A DNA stretch of 64,000 nucleotides from CAZSAK01 sp964605155 (GCA_964605155.1 CAZSAK010000001.1:153973-217972); one strand, 5' to 3'; shown: positions 52,346 through 61,671, counted from the stretch's first letter. Made by a program: numbers and translations. Notes: a model not told the origin generated them from the letters alone.

Positions 52346-53599
52346 TTGAAGATAAAGATGTTGTTTGGTTGTGTTGCTGTTCTCCTCTCTGGTACGGGAG
52401 TACAGGCCTTGCCAAAGGATGGTGCAGACGATACTGCGCAGCATGATGCCCACTACGGGCAACTCTATAAAAGCCATTGCTCGGCGTGTCATGGCGAGCA
52501 AGGTGACGGCAAGAGTCGCGCGGAATTCGGTTTGAATCCAGCACCACGCAACTTTACGACGCAGGCGGCGCGTGAAGAATTATCGCGGGAACGCATGATT
52601 ACGTCCGTGACCTACGGCAGGCCGGGTACGGCCATGGTCGGGTGGGGCAAGCGACTGACAGGCGATGAGATTGCCGGTATCGTGGATTATATCAGGGCAA
52701 GATTCATGCAACCGGAATCGCTTACCGATGAAGAACAGGCCAAACAAGGACTGCCCGATGAAGATCAGGCCAGTATTGAGCAACCCGATACGCACACGGA
52801 CGCACATCCGGGACAACAGATCTACAAGGACCATTGTGCGGTGTGCCACGGTGAAAAAGGCAATGGGTCCACCTGGACAAAGACCGGCCTGAATCCCTCT
52901 CCGCGTGATTTCACTGCGGCCGAAGCACGTCAACAGCTGTCGCCGGAACGCATGATTACTTCCGTGACCTACGGCAGACCGGGCACCGCCATGATGCCTT
53001 TTAATACACGCTTGTCGGAGCAACAGATCGCCAGTGTCGTCGATTACATCCGTACCACCTTCATGCAGGGTGCGGATGCCGGTAACGGCGCAGCAGCGAT
53101 GGATGATGATTACGCCGCTATGCCCGGTTTCGGACACAGCCCGCACTCTGCCGCACCGGCGGCAGGCCAATCTTTTAGCACTGGCCCAATGACATCGACA
53201 GCGACGGCAGCAGAGCCTGCGGATATGTCATTACCATTCCCTCATGGTCTGGCCGGTGATCCGGAAAAAGGGCGGGAGTTTTATTCTGCAAATTGTTTTA
53301 CCTGTCACGGGTTGAAAGGCAACGGACGTGGTCCCAGGGCCTCATTTATCTATCCGCCGCCGCGAAATTTCCTCGCCGAAAAATCCCGCAGCAGGCTCAA
53401 TCGCCCGGCCTTGTACAAGGCGATATATTCGGGAATCCCGGGGACGGTGATGCCATCGTGGGGTAAGGTGCTGAATGATCAGCAGATAGCCAATGTCGCC
53501 GAGTATGTGTTCGATACCTTCATCCAGGGTGAAAGGGCGGCAAGAGATCCGCAGTCACCTGCGCCTGCTGTACAGAAAAAAAAAGCCCCCGGAAACTGA
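52346..53599 (+). CDS. Triple-domain cytochrome c (first half of a split hexahaem protein)
   Basis: 417 residues from TTG 52346, with GGAG at 52334-52337 correctly spaced; ATG 52358 is an alternative. Signal peptide, then three class-I cytochrome domains with CSACH (residues 45-49), CAVCH (164-168) and CFTCH (317-321). The first two are close repeats (ERMITSVTYGRPGTAM in both). The frame ends soon after a run of nine A (53576-53584). Cytochrome sequence of the same type continues at once in the minus-1 frame, so this may be only the N-terminal half of a six-haem protein. Confidence 0.85.
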   Translation: MKIKMLFGCVAVLLSGTGVQALPKDGADDTAQHDAHYGQLYKSHCSACHGEQGDGKSRAEFGLNPAPRNFTTQAAREELSRERMITSVTYGRPGTAMVGWGKRLTGDEIAGIVDYIRARFMQPESLTDEEQAKQGLPDEDQASIEQPDTHTDAHPGQQIYKDHCAVCHGEKGNGSTWTKTGLNPSPRDFTAAEARQQLSPERMITSVTYGRPGTAMMPFNTRLSEQQIASVVDYIRTTFMQGADAGNGAAAMDDDYAAMPGFGHSPHSAAPAAGQSFSTGPMTSTATAAEPADMSLPFPHGLAGDPEKGREFYSANCFTCHGLKGNGRGPRASFIYPPPRNFLAEKSRSRLNRPALYKAIYSGIPGTVMPSWGKVLNDQQIANVAEYVFDTFIQGERAARDPQSPAPAVQKKKAPGN

Positions 53600-53601
53600 C
53601 G

Positions 53602-54531
53602 ACCATCGATCACGGGCGCGAGATCTATAACGCCTATTGTTATTTTTGCCATGGTTACAGCGGCGATGCCAGGACCCAGGCCGCGAGTTACCTCGATCCG
53701 TCGCCGCTGGATTTTACCTCTGCACGCGCTGCGCTGCTGTCCCGCGACAGGATGTTAACGTCCGTACGTAAGGGCCGTTCCGATACCGCCATGATGAGCT
53801 TTGCAGGACAATTGAGTGAAGCGGACATCGCCGCCGTTGTTGATTTTATCCGCGGGACCTTCTTTCAAGGAGTGGCATCCAATACCTATTATCATACGCC
53901 TGAAAACGGATGGGAGGATTTTCAACGTTATGCGGCGGCATTCCCGTTCGCGCTGGGAGAGACTGCACCGGATACGCCATGGGACCGACTGACACCGGAG
54001 CAACGCCGCGGTAAACAGCTTTATATGTCGTCATGCATTACCTGCCATGATCGCGCCGGGACCAGGGATCAGGGAAGGATATGGGAGCCACAGGCCGTAT
54101 CCTATCCACGCGGCGGTTTTGACCACGTTCAGCACGATATCGACGCACAATCAGCAGCAAGTCCGTTCGCGCGCCACGACAAGGCGCCCGGGTTGAGCGA
54201 CCTGTCCGAACAGGAACGGCTGGGAGAATCGCTGTTCCAGGGCAATTGTGCATTCTGTCACGCCGCTGACGGTAGCGGCATGAACTGGATAGGGAGCTTC
54301 CTTGAACCACATCCGCGTGACTTGACGGACGCCGTGGCGATGGCGGGCATGACCACAGAACGGTTGAGACATGTGATCGAGAACGGCCTGCCAGGGACCA
54401 CCATGTCGGCATGGAGGTCCGTACTCAACGCGAAAGAAATCGATGCGATTATTGCATACATATCCCGGGCCTTTTATCCCCTGACGCCGGCAAACGGAAA
54501 GAACGACGGGGGAGTCAGACAAGGTCCTTGA
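53602..54531 (+). CDS. Triple-domain cytochrome c (second half, no own start or signal)
   Basis: About 310 codons in the minus-1 frame relative to the preceding gene; this frame is open from 53533. It begins directly with a cytochrome domain (REIYNAYCYFCHGYSGDA), followed by CITCH and CAFCH domains. RDRMLTSVRKGRSDTAMMS repeats the pattern of the upstream domains. There is no plausible start codon with ribosome site before the first haem, and no signal peptide, although haem attachment needs export. Either the A-run causes productive slippage, or the gene is broken, or one A is missing from the sequence. ATG 53752 would cut off the first haem. Confidence 0.7.
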   Translation, partial: TIDHGREIYNAYCYFCHGYSGDARTQAASYLDPSPLDFTSARAALLSRDRMLTSVRKGRSDTAMMSFAGQLSEADIAAVVDFIRGTFFQGVASNTYYHTPENGWEDFQRYAAAFPFALGETAPDTPWDRLTPEQRRGKQLYMSSCITCHDRAGTRDQGRIWEPQAVSYPRGGFDHVQHDIDAQSAASPFARHDKAPGLSDLSEQERLGESLFQGNCAFCHAADGSGMNWIGSFLEPHPRDLTDAVAMAGMTTERLRHVIENGLPGTTMSAWRSVLNAKEIDAIIAYISRAFYPLTPANGKNDGGVRQGP

Positions 54532-54660
54532 GGCATGGATATGCTATCCGGGACGCCGTACTCATGGTGTGTCATCAGTATTTGCGCGGCCGTGCGGGTG
54601 ATGAGTTTTTCCGGTTTGGTGTTATTCTCTTGTTATGTGTTGATCTGACGGGATAGTGAC

Positions 54661-55704
54661 GTGTCTGAAAAGAGTATCAGGGTCAGTGTCGTTGGCGGAA
54701 CGGGTTATACGGGTGTGGAGTTGTTGCGCCTGTTGAGCCGGCATCCCGCCGTTGAATTAAGTGCGGTGACCTCCAGGGCCCGGGCCGGTCAGGCGGTATC
54801 GGACCTGTTTTCGAACCTGCGCGGCGTAATCGATTTATCGTTTACCGAGCCGGATATTGCCGCGCTCGGGCGCAGTGATGCTGTGTTCTTCGCGACCCCC
54901 AATGGCACGGCCATGACCATGGTGCGTGAACTGTTGCACTCTGATGTGAGAGTCATTGATCTGGCGGCCGATTTTCGCCTGCAAGACCCACAACAGTGGC
55001 GCCAGTGGTACGGGATTGAGCACGCCTGCCCGGAACTGCTGGCCGAGGCGGTATACGGTCTACCCGAGGTAAACCGTGATGCGATCAGGGATGCACGTCT
55101 GGTGGCTAATCCGGGATGTTACCCGACCGCCGTTCAATTGGGATTCCTGCCCATGCTGGAGCAGGGCCTGGTCGACAGTGCCCATCTGATCGCAGATGCC
55201 AAGTCCGGCGTCAGCGGCGCGGGAAGGAAGGAGTCCGTCGACAAACTGTTTGCCGAAGCGGCGGATAATCTCAAGGCCTATGGAGTCCCGGGGCATCGTC
55301 ATTTGCCGGAAATCCGACAGGGTCTCAGACACATCGCCGGTCACGATGTGGGATTGACCTTTGTCCCTCATTTGATCCCGATGATTCGCGGCATTCATGC
55401 CACCTTGTATGCAGTAGTAACAGATAGGGGGTGTGATTTACAACAGATCTATCAACAACGGTATGAAAATGAACCGTTTGTCGATGTCATGGAAGCGGGC
55501 GTACATCCCGAGACACGTTCAGTGCGAGGGAATAATCTCTGCCGTATTGCCATACACAGACCCCAGGGCCAGGACACTGTTGTGGTGCTTGCTGTCATCG
55601 ACAATCTCGTCAAGGGCGCGGCGGGTCAGGCAGTGCAAAATTTCAACCTGATGTTCGGTCTGGATGAAACGACGGGACTGGACCATGTTGCGCTGCTGCC
55701 GTGA
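54661..55704 (+). CDS. argC: N-acetyl-gamma-glutamyl-phosphate reductase
   Basis: 347 residues from GTG 54661. NADPH-binding VVGGTGYTGVELLRLLSRHP, catalytic Cys in ANPGCYPTA, and the HRHLPEI His region. Third step of arginine synthesis. Begins the conserved core block that continues to the rRNA operon. 130 bases of apparently empty sequence separate it from the cytochrome gene. Confidence 0.97.
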   Translation: MSEKSIRVSVVGGTGYTGVELLRLLSRHPAVELSAVTSRARAGQAVSDLFSNLRGVIDLSFTEPDIAALGRSDAVFFATPNGTAMTMVRELLHSDVRVIDLAADFRLQDPQQWRQWYGIEHACPELLAEAVYGLPEVNRDAIRDARLVANPGCYPTAVQLGFLPMLEQGLVDSAHLIADAKSGVSGAGRKESVDKLFAEAADNLKAYGVPGHRHLPEIRQGLRHIAGHDVGLTFVPHLIPMIRGIHATLYAVVTDRGCDLQQIYQQRYENEPFVDVMEAGVHPETRSVRGNNLCRIAIHRPQGQDTVVVLAVIDNLVKGAAGQAVQNFNLMFGLDETTGLDHVALLP

Positions 55705-55792
55705 GGACCTCGCCGGCATGTCGTCGTGGCAGATTATTAGCCCCTTGTGCAGAATATGTGCATGGAAATTGCATTGACATTGATCAGTACGG

Positions 55793-56521
55793 ATGAAGAT
55801 TAAGGATTCGACACATGTTATCGTTAAATCTCATCATCCGGCGAGGAAGACGTTGTATGTCGGCCTGATTGCCCTCGCTGTCGGGGCATGTGGATATTTG
55901 TTATATGAGTATGGGCGTTATAGCAGCGGTAACGACATCACGAACACCGAGCGCGAAATGGAAAGCCTGCAATCACGCCTCGAGGATCAGGAACTGGAGA
56001 TCGCACACTTGGCAAAACAGAATGAGATTCTGGCGCAGGGTAAGGAGATAGATCGACTTGCGTATACCGAGATCGATCAGACACTGACCGATCTGCAAAA
56101 AGAGAACATGGAACTCAAGGAGGAGATCGCGTTTTACAGGGGGATCGTGGGCACCGCAGAGGAAGTGCGCGGTCTGCAGATCAGGAATTTCAAGCTGATC
56201 AAAAATGAGATACCCCGGAATTACCGTTATCGCCTCATCCTGACCCAATTGATCAGGGGTAACCGGTTTGTCAGCGGCCACGTCATCCTGGCTGTTTCGG
56301 GTGTACACAACGGCATCGAGAAATCACTATCCCAGCAGGAATTTGTCAGGGAGGATGAGGATGACATGAAATTCCACTTCAAATATTTTCAGGAACTTCA
56401 GGGCGAGATTGTCCTGCCGGATGGATTTGTACCGCTCAAGATCACCTTGAGCATTATCCCGCAGGATAATCCACGTAAAACCATCGAGCAGACGTTTAAC
56501 TGGGCGGATGTGATTACCTAA
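55793..56521 (+). CDS. Single-pass coiled-coil protein (DUF6776-like)
   Basis: 242 residues: cytoplasmic basic start, one membrane segment (TLYVGLIALAVGACGYLLYEY), a coiled coil about residues 45-115 (REMESLQSRLEDQELEIAH), then a beta-rich C-terminal domain. Position between argC and a bactofilin gene corresponds to the uncharacterised protein of this family in pseudomonads. Probably acts with bactofilin at the envelope; that is inference. Confidence 0.8.
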   Translation: MKIKDSTHVIVKSHHPARKTLYVGLIALAVGACGYLLYEYGRYSSGNDITNTEREMESLQSRLEDQELEIAHLAKQNEILAQGKEIDRLAYTEIDQTLTDLQKENMELKEEIAFYRGIVGTAEEVRGLQIRNFKLIKNEIPRNYRYRLILTQLIRGNRFVSGHVILAVSGVHNGIEKSLSQQEFVREDEDDMKFHFKYFQELQGEIVLPDGFVPLKITLSIIPQDNPRKTIEQTFNWADVIT

Positions 56522-56530
56522 GGAGGTGAT
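56519..56530 (+). promoter_or_regulatory. Full-length Shine-Dalgarno of the bactofilin gene
   Basis: TAAGGAGGTGAT is complementary over all 12 bases to the usual 16S rRNA 3' end. Its first three bases are the stop codon of the preceding gene. GGAGG lies nine bases before ATG 56536, predicting very strong initiation and reinitiation. Confidence 0.8.
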
Positions 56531-56535
56531 GTCAG

Positions 56536-56964
56536 ATGTGGGGCAGTAACGACAAACAGAAGGCGGAAAAGGTTGATACCCTGATAGGGCAACACACAGA
56601 GTTGCGCGGGGATATTATCTACAAGGGCGGATTGCATGTAGACGGCAAGATAAAGGGCAATGTCATCGCAGATAGCGAAGCATCGACCATCCTGGTGCTC
56701 AGCGAAAGCGGAACCATTGAAGGCGAAGTCAAGGTCCCTTATATAATCATAAATGGTACCGTTAATGGCGATCTTCACGCCGAGCAGAGCGTCGAATTGG
56801 GTGCACATGCCCGCATCAACGGCAATGTGTATTACAACAAGATCGAGATGGCGATGGGGGCTGAGGTCAACGGCAGCCTGGTCCATATCGACGAAGCCGC
56901 TAAGTCGGTCGTATCCTTTGATCAGGAGCGCAAGGCCAATTTCGGCACTGAGAAGAAATCTTGA
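56536..56964 (+). CDS. Bactofilin (polymer-forming cytoskeletal protein)
   Basis: 142 residues: central right-handed beta-helix repeats of hydrophobic/Gly pattern (LRGDIIYKGGLHVDGKIKG, SGTIEGEVKVPYIIINGTVNG, INGNVYYNKIEMAMGAEVNG) with flexible ends. Bactofilins polymerise without nucleotide at the membrane. Coupled to the upstream membrane protein, a possible anchor. Confidence 0.93.
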   Translation: MWGSNDKQKAEKVDTLIGQHTELRGDIIYKGGLHVDGKIKGNVIADSEASTILVLSESGTIEGEVKVPYIIINGTVNGDLHAEQSVELGAHARINGNVYYNKIEMAMGAEVNGSLVHIDEAAKSVVSFDQERKANFGTEKKS

Positions 56965-57018
56965 CTATATTACTAGGAATTTATATAATTTACACAGATT
57001 TTATGTGGAGATAGACGT

Positions 57019-57390
57019 ATGAGTGCAGTACCCGAAACAACCCGACAAGATGCAACGCAACCACCGACACTAACCTTCACCGATAGCGCGGCCGCCAAGG
57101 TCAAGGGTCTGATCGAGGAAGAGGGCAATGACACCCTCAAATTGCGCATCTTTATCTCGGGTGGAGGCTGTTCGGGATTTTCGTATGGCTTTACCTTCGA
57201 TGAAAACGTCAACGAGGGGGACACCGTCATCGAAAATGGCGGCGTATGCCTGCTGGTTGACCCGATGAGCTTTCAATACCTCATCGGCGCCGAGATCGAC
57301 TATTCCGAAGGTATCGAGGGTGCACAGTTTGTGATTCGCAATCCCAACGCGTCCACAACCTGTGGTTGTGGATCATCCTTCAGTGTATAG
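57019..57390 (+). CDS. erpA: Iron-sulfur cluster insertion protein ErpA
   Basis: 123 residues of the A-type carrier family with three cluster-binding cysteines: GGGCSGFSYGF and the C-terminal TTCGCGSSF. Hands Fe-S clusters to target enzymes. GTGGAGA precedes ATG 57019. Terminator follows 35 bases after the stop. Confidence 0.96.
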   Translation: MSAVPETTRQDATQPPTLTFTDSAAAKVKGLIEEEGNDTLKLRIFISGGGCSGFSYGFTFDENVNEGDTVIENGGVCLLVDPMSFQYLIGAEIDYSEGIEGAQFVIRNPNASTTCGCGSSFSV

Positions 57391-57425
57391 CTCTGCCTGA
57401 CCGATCATGGTTCAGAATCAAGACA

Positions 57426-57449
57426 AGGGCCCGTAAGGGCCCTTTTTTT
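57426..57449 (+). terminator. Intrinsic terminator abutting the next start codon
   Basis: Perfect 8-bp stem AAGGGCCC (57426-57433) / GGGCCCTT (57438-57445), loop GTAA, T-run to 57449. ATG 57450 of the next gene follows directly, and the only Shine-Dalgarno-like AAGGG (57436-57440) is inside the loop and 3' arm. Confidence 0.85.
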
Positions 57450-59126
57450 ATGGCCAAGAATAATTTCCTTACCCGGGCCCGGAAGCAGCAGGCCCAGGCG
57501 TTATTTAATGAACAACGCTGGGAAGAGGCAAAGACTCTTTATCAGCAGGTTTGCCGTAAAGATCCACATGATGGGGAGGCCTGGACCATGCTGGGAGTCG
57601 TGATGGGCCGGACGGGGCGGATGGATGAGGCGGCCGCGTGTTTTCGCAAGGCCGTTTCAATACTCCCCGATTTTGCTGACGCCCATTACAATCTGGGCAA
57701 AGCCTGCAAGGTGTTGGGTCTGTATGACGAAGCGGTTTCCGCTTACGAATCGGCCGTGCGCCTGCGGCAAAACTGGGCGGAGGCCTGGATTAATCTGGGC
57801 CATGTTTACAGTTACCAGGGTCGCATGTTTGATGCCATCGAGAGTTACCGTCGTGCATTGACATTAAACCCCGATCTTGCTGCAGCTTATAAGTCCCTGA
57901 GCGGTTTACTGATCGCCCTTGGCCGACTGGATGAGGCTGCCGTATGCATGCGCAAGTTGGCACAATTGATTCCCGGAAGTCTGGACGCTACGCTGGGTGA
58001 GATCAAAATCCTGCAGCGTCGTGGTGATACCGATCAGGCATACGCCATGGCCCGGGACCTGTTCGAGACACATCATGGCATTCTGGAAGTTGATTTTCTT
58101 TATGCAACCTTGTGCGGTCAGACCGGCAGACAGGTGGAGGCTATCGACTTGCTTGAACGTCGGCTGGCTACAGGGGACAGGGCGCTTGATCACCAGCAAC
58201 TCAGTATGATTCATTACCATCTAGGTGATCAGTACGATGCAATCAGAGACTATCACCGGGCCTTTGAGCATTACAAGTCTGCCAACCAGATAAAATCACA
58301 CCGATTCGACATGCAGTCCTTCAAACGATACGTCGATTGCTTGATTGAACATTTCAATCCCGATTTCATGCGCACGGCAACGAAAGCCCCGCTCCTTTCT
58401 GATCGTCCCCTGTTCATCGTTGGAATGATGCGGTCCGGGACAACCCTGGTCGAACAGATTCTTGCGAGCCATCCCGATGTATGCGGCGCCGGCGAACTTC
58501 ATGATATCAATACCATCGTACTGGAGATACTGGATACCAAGGAAGACGGACAATTCTCTGCTGACAGTGTTATCAATCTGTGCCAGGATAGATGCAACGC
58601 GCTTTCGAAACGCTATCTGGATCGACTGACGCAGATTTCCCCCGATGCCCGTTATGTCACCGACAAGATGCCGCAAAACTTCCTGCATCTGGGCATCATT
58701 GCCTTTTTGTTTCCCCGTGCACGAATTATACATTGTATCCGTGAACCCCTGGATACCTGTGTGTCGTGCTACTTCCAGAACTTCGGTACGGCCCATCCCT
58801 ATACACACAGTCTCGAACAACTGGGACAATATTACCGTGAATACCATCGTCTGATGCACCATTGGCAAAAGGTGATCGACATTCCCATCCTGGATATCGG
58901 TTACGAAGAGCTGGTGTCAGACCAGGAAGGCATTACGCGCAAGTTGCTGGAGTTTTGTGATCTCGAGTGGAATGATCAGTGCCTGCGCTTTTACGAGAAT
59001 AAACGTGCGGTAGCTACCTTGAGCCATGAACAGGTCCGCAAACCCGTATATGCGCATTCGATCGGTCGCTGGAAGCACTATGATGCCTTTATTACACCGT
59101 TGATCGATGTCTTGGGCATACAGTAA
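57450..59126 (+). CDS. TPR protein with C-terminal sulfotransferase domain
   Basis: 558 residues from ATG 57450: about seven TPR repeats (residues about 1-260: ALFNEQRWEEAKTLYQQV, AHYNLGKACKVLGLYDEAV, AWINLGHVYSYQGRMFDAI), then a sulfotransferase domain starting LFIVGMMRSGTTLVEQIL (PAPS 5'-phosphosulfate loop), HPDVCGAGEL, and a later CIREPLDTCVSCYF (3'-phosphate region). Predicted to transfer sulfate from PAPS to an unknown acceptor. The longer ORF to 57366 overlaps erpA and the terminator. It converges on anmK, with stop codons adjacent. Confidence 0.9.
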   Translation: MAKNNFLTRARKQQAQALFNEQRWEEAKTLYQQVCRKDPHDGEAWTMLGVVMGRTGRMDEAAACFRKAVSILPDFADAHYNLGKACKVLGLYDEAVSAYESAVRLRQNWAEAWINLGHVYSYQGRMFDAIESYRRALTLNPDLAAAYKSLSGLLIALGRLDEAAVCMRKLAQLIPGSLDATLGEIKILQRRGDTDQAYAMARDLFETHHGILEVDFLYATLCGQTGRQVEAIDLLERRLATGDRALDHQQLSMIHYHLGDQYDAIRDYHRAFEHYKSANQIKSHRFDMQSFKRYVDCLIEHFNPDFMRTATKAPLLSDRPLFIVGMMRSGTTLVEQILASHPDVCGAGELHDINTIVLEILDTKEDGQFSADSVINLCQDRCNALSKRYLDRLTQISPDARYVTDKMPQNFLHLGIIAFLFPRARIIHCIREPLDTCVSCYFQNFGTAHPYTHSLEQLGQYYREYHRLMHHWQKVIDIPILDIGYEELVSDQEGITRKLLEFCDLEWNDQCLRFYENKRAVATLSHEQVRKPVYAHSIGRWKHYDAFITPLIDVLGIQ

Positions 59127-60230
59127 TCAGGCTGTGTATATACCGCCGAGCACCACAGGCTCTGTTGCCCCCGTTACGCTGGGGAGGTTGCCGGGCCGTC
59201 CAGACAGGGTTTGACTTGCAAGCCATGCAAATGCCGCAGACTCCACCCAGTCAGGCGGTATCCCGAATTGCTCTGTTGAATGTATAGAAGCATCTTGCAG
59301 ATGAACCCTGAGGCGTTGCATTAATAACCTGTTGTGCGTGCCGCCACCGCATATCAGTACCTCGTGAACCTGTGCTGGATGTTTATGGATGGAGCTCGCT
59401 ATCGAACGGGCAGTTAATTCGCACAAGGTCGCCTGAATATCCTGTGGGGACAGCGCAAGATGCATGCCTTCCAGTACCTCATCTAGCCATTGCAGATTGA
59501 ACTCTTCCCTGCCTGTACTCTTGGGTGATTGCAGATCAAAGTAGGGATGTGCGAGCAGGATCTCCAGCAAACGCTGATCAATCTCGCCGCTCGCGCCCCA
59601 CTGGCCGTCAGCATCATAGGCTGTACCCAGATGCCGCTCGGCCCAGCCGTCCAGAAGCACGTTCCCCGGCCCGGTATCGAAACCGGTCACCGCCAGATCC
59701 TTGTTCCCCGGAAGTAGGGTGATGTTGGCTATCCCGCCTATATTGACGATCACTCGATCGTGATCCGGGACTTGGAATACCTCGTTGTGAAAAGCAGGCA
59801 CCAGAGGGGCACCCTGGCCTCCGGCCGCGATATCACGGCGGCGGAAATCCGCAACCGTGGTAATTCCGGTGTATTCGGCGATCACATTGGGATTGGCGAT
59901 TTGCAGACTGTTGGGAAAGGGTGCACGGGGTTCATGATGGATGGTTTGCCCGTGACTGCCGATGGCCCGGATCTGTTGCGGCGACATCCCGGACTTATGC
60001 AGCACATCAAGTGCCGCCTGTGCAAACAGGATGCCCAGTTCGGTGTCCATAGAGGCAAGCAACCCGGTAGATCCCTCCGTGCAAAGGCGTGCGAGCCTGT
60101 CACGAACCGGCTTGTCATAGGGGGTAAAGGTGGTAGCAAGAATGTGAGGGTTGCCGGACAGGTCCAAAACGACCGCGTCGATCCCGTCCATGCTCGTACC
60201 CGACATCAGTCCTATGTACAATTCGGCCAT
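59127..60230 (-). CDS. anmK: Anhydro-N-acetylmuramic acid kinase
   Basis: 367 residues: N-terminal LMSGTSMDGIDAVVLDL phosphate-binding motif, GSHGQTIHHEP, GFDTGPGNVLLD, and ICGGGTHNRLLM are AnmK hallmarks. Phosphorylates 1,6-anhydro-MurNAc in cell-wall recycling. Next to an M23 peptidase on the same strand, as in pseudomonads. Confidence 0.96.
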   Translation of the reverse strand: MAELYIGLMSGTSMDGIDAVVLDLSGNPHILATTFTPYDKPVRDRLARLCTEGSTGLLASMDTELGILFAQAALDVLHKSGMSPQQIRAIGSHGQTIHHEPRAPFPNSLQIANPNVIAEYTGITTVADFRRRDIAAGGQGAPLVPAFHNEVFQVPDHDRVIVNIGGIANITLLPGNKDLAVTGFDTGPGNVLLDGWAERHLGTAYDADGQWGASGEIDQRLLEILLAHPYFDLQSPKSTGREEFNLQWLDEVLEGMHLALSPQDIQATLCELTARSIASSIHKHPAQVHEVLICGGGTHNRLLMQRLRVHLQDASIHSTEQFGIPPDWVESAAFAWLASQTLSGRPGNLPSVTGATEPVVLGGIYTA

Positions 60231-60309
60231 TGGCGAGGGGCTGTGAGTTATCCGGAAATATTCAATCCCGGGTGATCAGATTTGGAATAACCGCAGTTCA
60301 AGGATCGTA

Positions 60310-61671
60310 TTACGGATTCAGGGCAATCCTGGTGGAATCAAACAGATCCAGCTGGGCAATGAGCGGCCTCATGACGTTATTAAAATCATCTTTATATTTT
60401 GTTGCGAGCGGTGCTGCATCCGGTAGCTTGACGCTCAACGGATTGCGATGTACACCGTTAACCCGGAATTCGTAGTGCAGGTGAGGGCCGGTGGCCAGTC
60501 CGGTCATGCCGACGTAGCCGATGATCTGCCCTTGTTTCACACGGCTACCAATGCCCGTGTGACGTGCGTAACGGGATAGATGGGCATAGACGGTACTGTA
60601 TTTGCTGCCATGCTGGATAACGATGGACCTGCCATAGCCGCCATTGGTGCCTCTGAAGGTAATCTTGCCCTCACCCGTGGCCTTGACGGGGGTTCCGGTA
60701 GGCGCAGCGTAATCAACCCCCTTGTGGGCACGGATACGATTCAGGATGGGGTGCTTGCGCCCCAGGCTGAATCGTGAACTGATGCGGGTAAATTCTACGG
60801 GCGTCCGCAAAAAAGCCTTGCGCATGTTTTTGCCGTCAGGGGCATAGTAATCGCTGTGACCGGTGCTGTCCGTATAACGGATAGCCCGGTAGGGGGTATT
60901 TCTGTTGATGAATTCCGCTGCGAGGATATCACCGTTGCGCAGCTTTTTACCGTTCAGATAGAGTTCTTCGTAGATTACGGTAAAACTGTCGCCGTCGCGA
61001 ATATCAAGTGCAAAGTCGACATCCCAGCCGAATATTCCAGCCAGCTCCATGGTGAGATTATCGGAAAGCCCCGCATCCTGTGCCGCCATGAACAAAGAAC
61101 TGTGAATCGTACCGGTGGTGTGTGTTATGCGTCTTTCCAACTCACGTTCGATGGTCTTGACGTGGAAACCGCTGCCGGTATAGGCGGCCTCCAATGTACG
61201 CGTCTCGTCCATATCATAGACCAGGCCCTTGAGTTGTTTTGCGGAATCTATATAGAGTTTCAGAACATCGCCGGGATAAAGATGTTTGAGTGATGCCGTG
61301 TCACCGTCTGTCGTCATGAGCGTGTGTAGTTGTTGCGCACTGACTCCCAGCCTGTTGAATATCATCGCCAGGTTGTCACCTCTTTTGACGGTAACCGTAT
61401 GCCATTCGCCGAGATATTGGGGTGAGCTGTTCAGGCTTGCCGGTATGACCGATGCCGACGGGATGTCATTCCCGTTATCCTGTTCCTGACGGGACAGGTT
61501 GACGGCCATGGCAAGACTGTATTCCGTGTTGATGTCGTTTGCGGATATGTCCGGGGACGACAGGGTGTGCGGGTGAACGGCCTCGGCCGAGTCGGGAGCG
61601 AAACCCAGCATGATACCGAATCCTATGAGGATACCGGCTAACAGCAGCAGGTGATGATGACGCACATACAT
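60310..61671 (-). CDS. M23 family murein peptidase with LysM-like domain
   Basis: 453 residues: N-terminal membrane segment, LysM/OapA-like region (VKRGDNLAMIFNRLGVSAQQLH), and a complete LytM domain: zinc ligands in HKGVDYAAPTGTPV and HLHYEFRVNG, with the VYAHLSRYA His. A peptidoglycan DD-endopeptidase like MepM. Start at ATG 61671. It is divergent from tyrS across 262 bases, which hold no gene. Confidence 0.93.
   Translation of the reverse strand: MYVRHHHLLLLAGILIGFGIMLGFAPDSAEAVHPHTLSSPDISANDINTEYSLAMAVNLSRQEQDNGNDIPSASVIPASLNSSPQYLGEWHTVTVKRGDNLAMIFNRLGVSAQQLHTLMTTDGDTASLKHLYPGDVLKLYIDSAKQLKGLVYDMDETRTLEAAYTGSGFHVKTIERELERRITHTTGTIHSSLFMAAQDAGLSDNLTMELAGIFGWDVDFALDIRDGDSFTVIYEELYLNGKKLRNGDILAAEFINRNTPYRAIRYTDSTGHSDYYAPDGKNMRKAFLRTPVEFTRISSRFSLGRKHPILNRIRAHKGVDYAAPTGTPVKATGEGKITFRGTNGGYGRSIVIQHGSKYSTVYAHLSRYARHTGIGSRVKQGQIIGYVGMTGLATGPHLHYEFRVNGVHRNPLSVKLPDAAPLATKYKDDFNNVMRPLIAQLDLFDSTRIALNP

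Noticed and set aside
52346..53599. Caa3-type or SoxX-like identity for the multi-domain cytochrome
   Set aside because: No oxidase membrane segments, CuA site or Sox motifs are present; only generic class I cytochrome domains can be supported.
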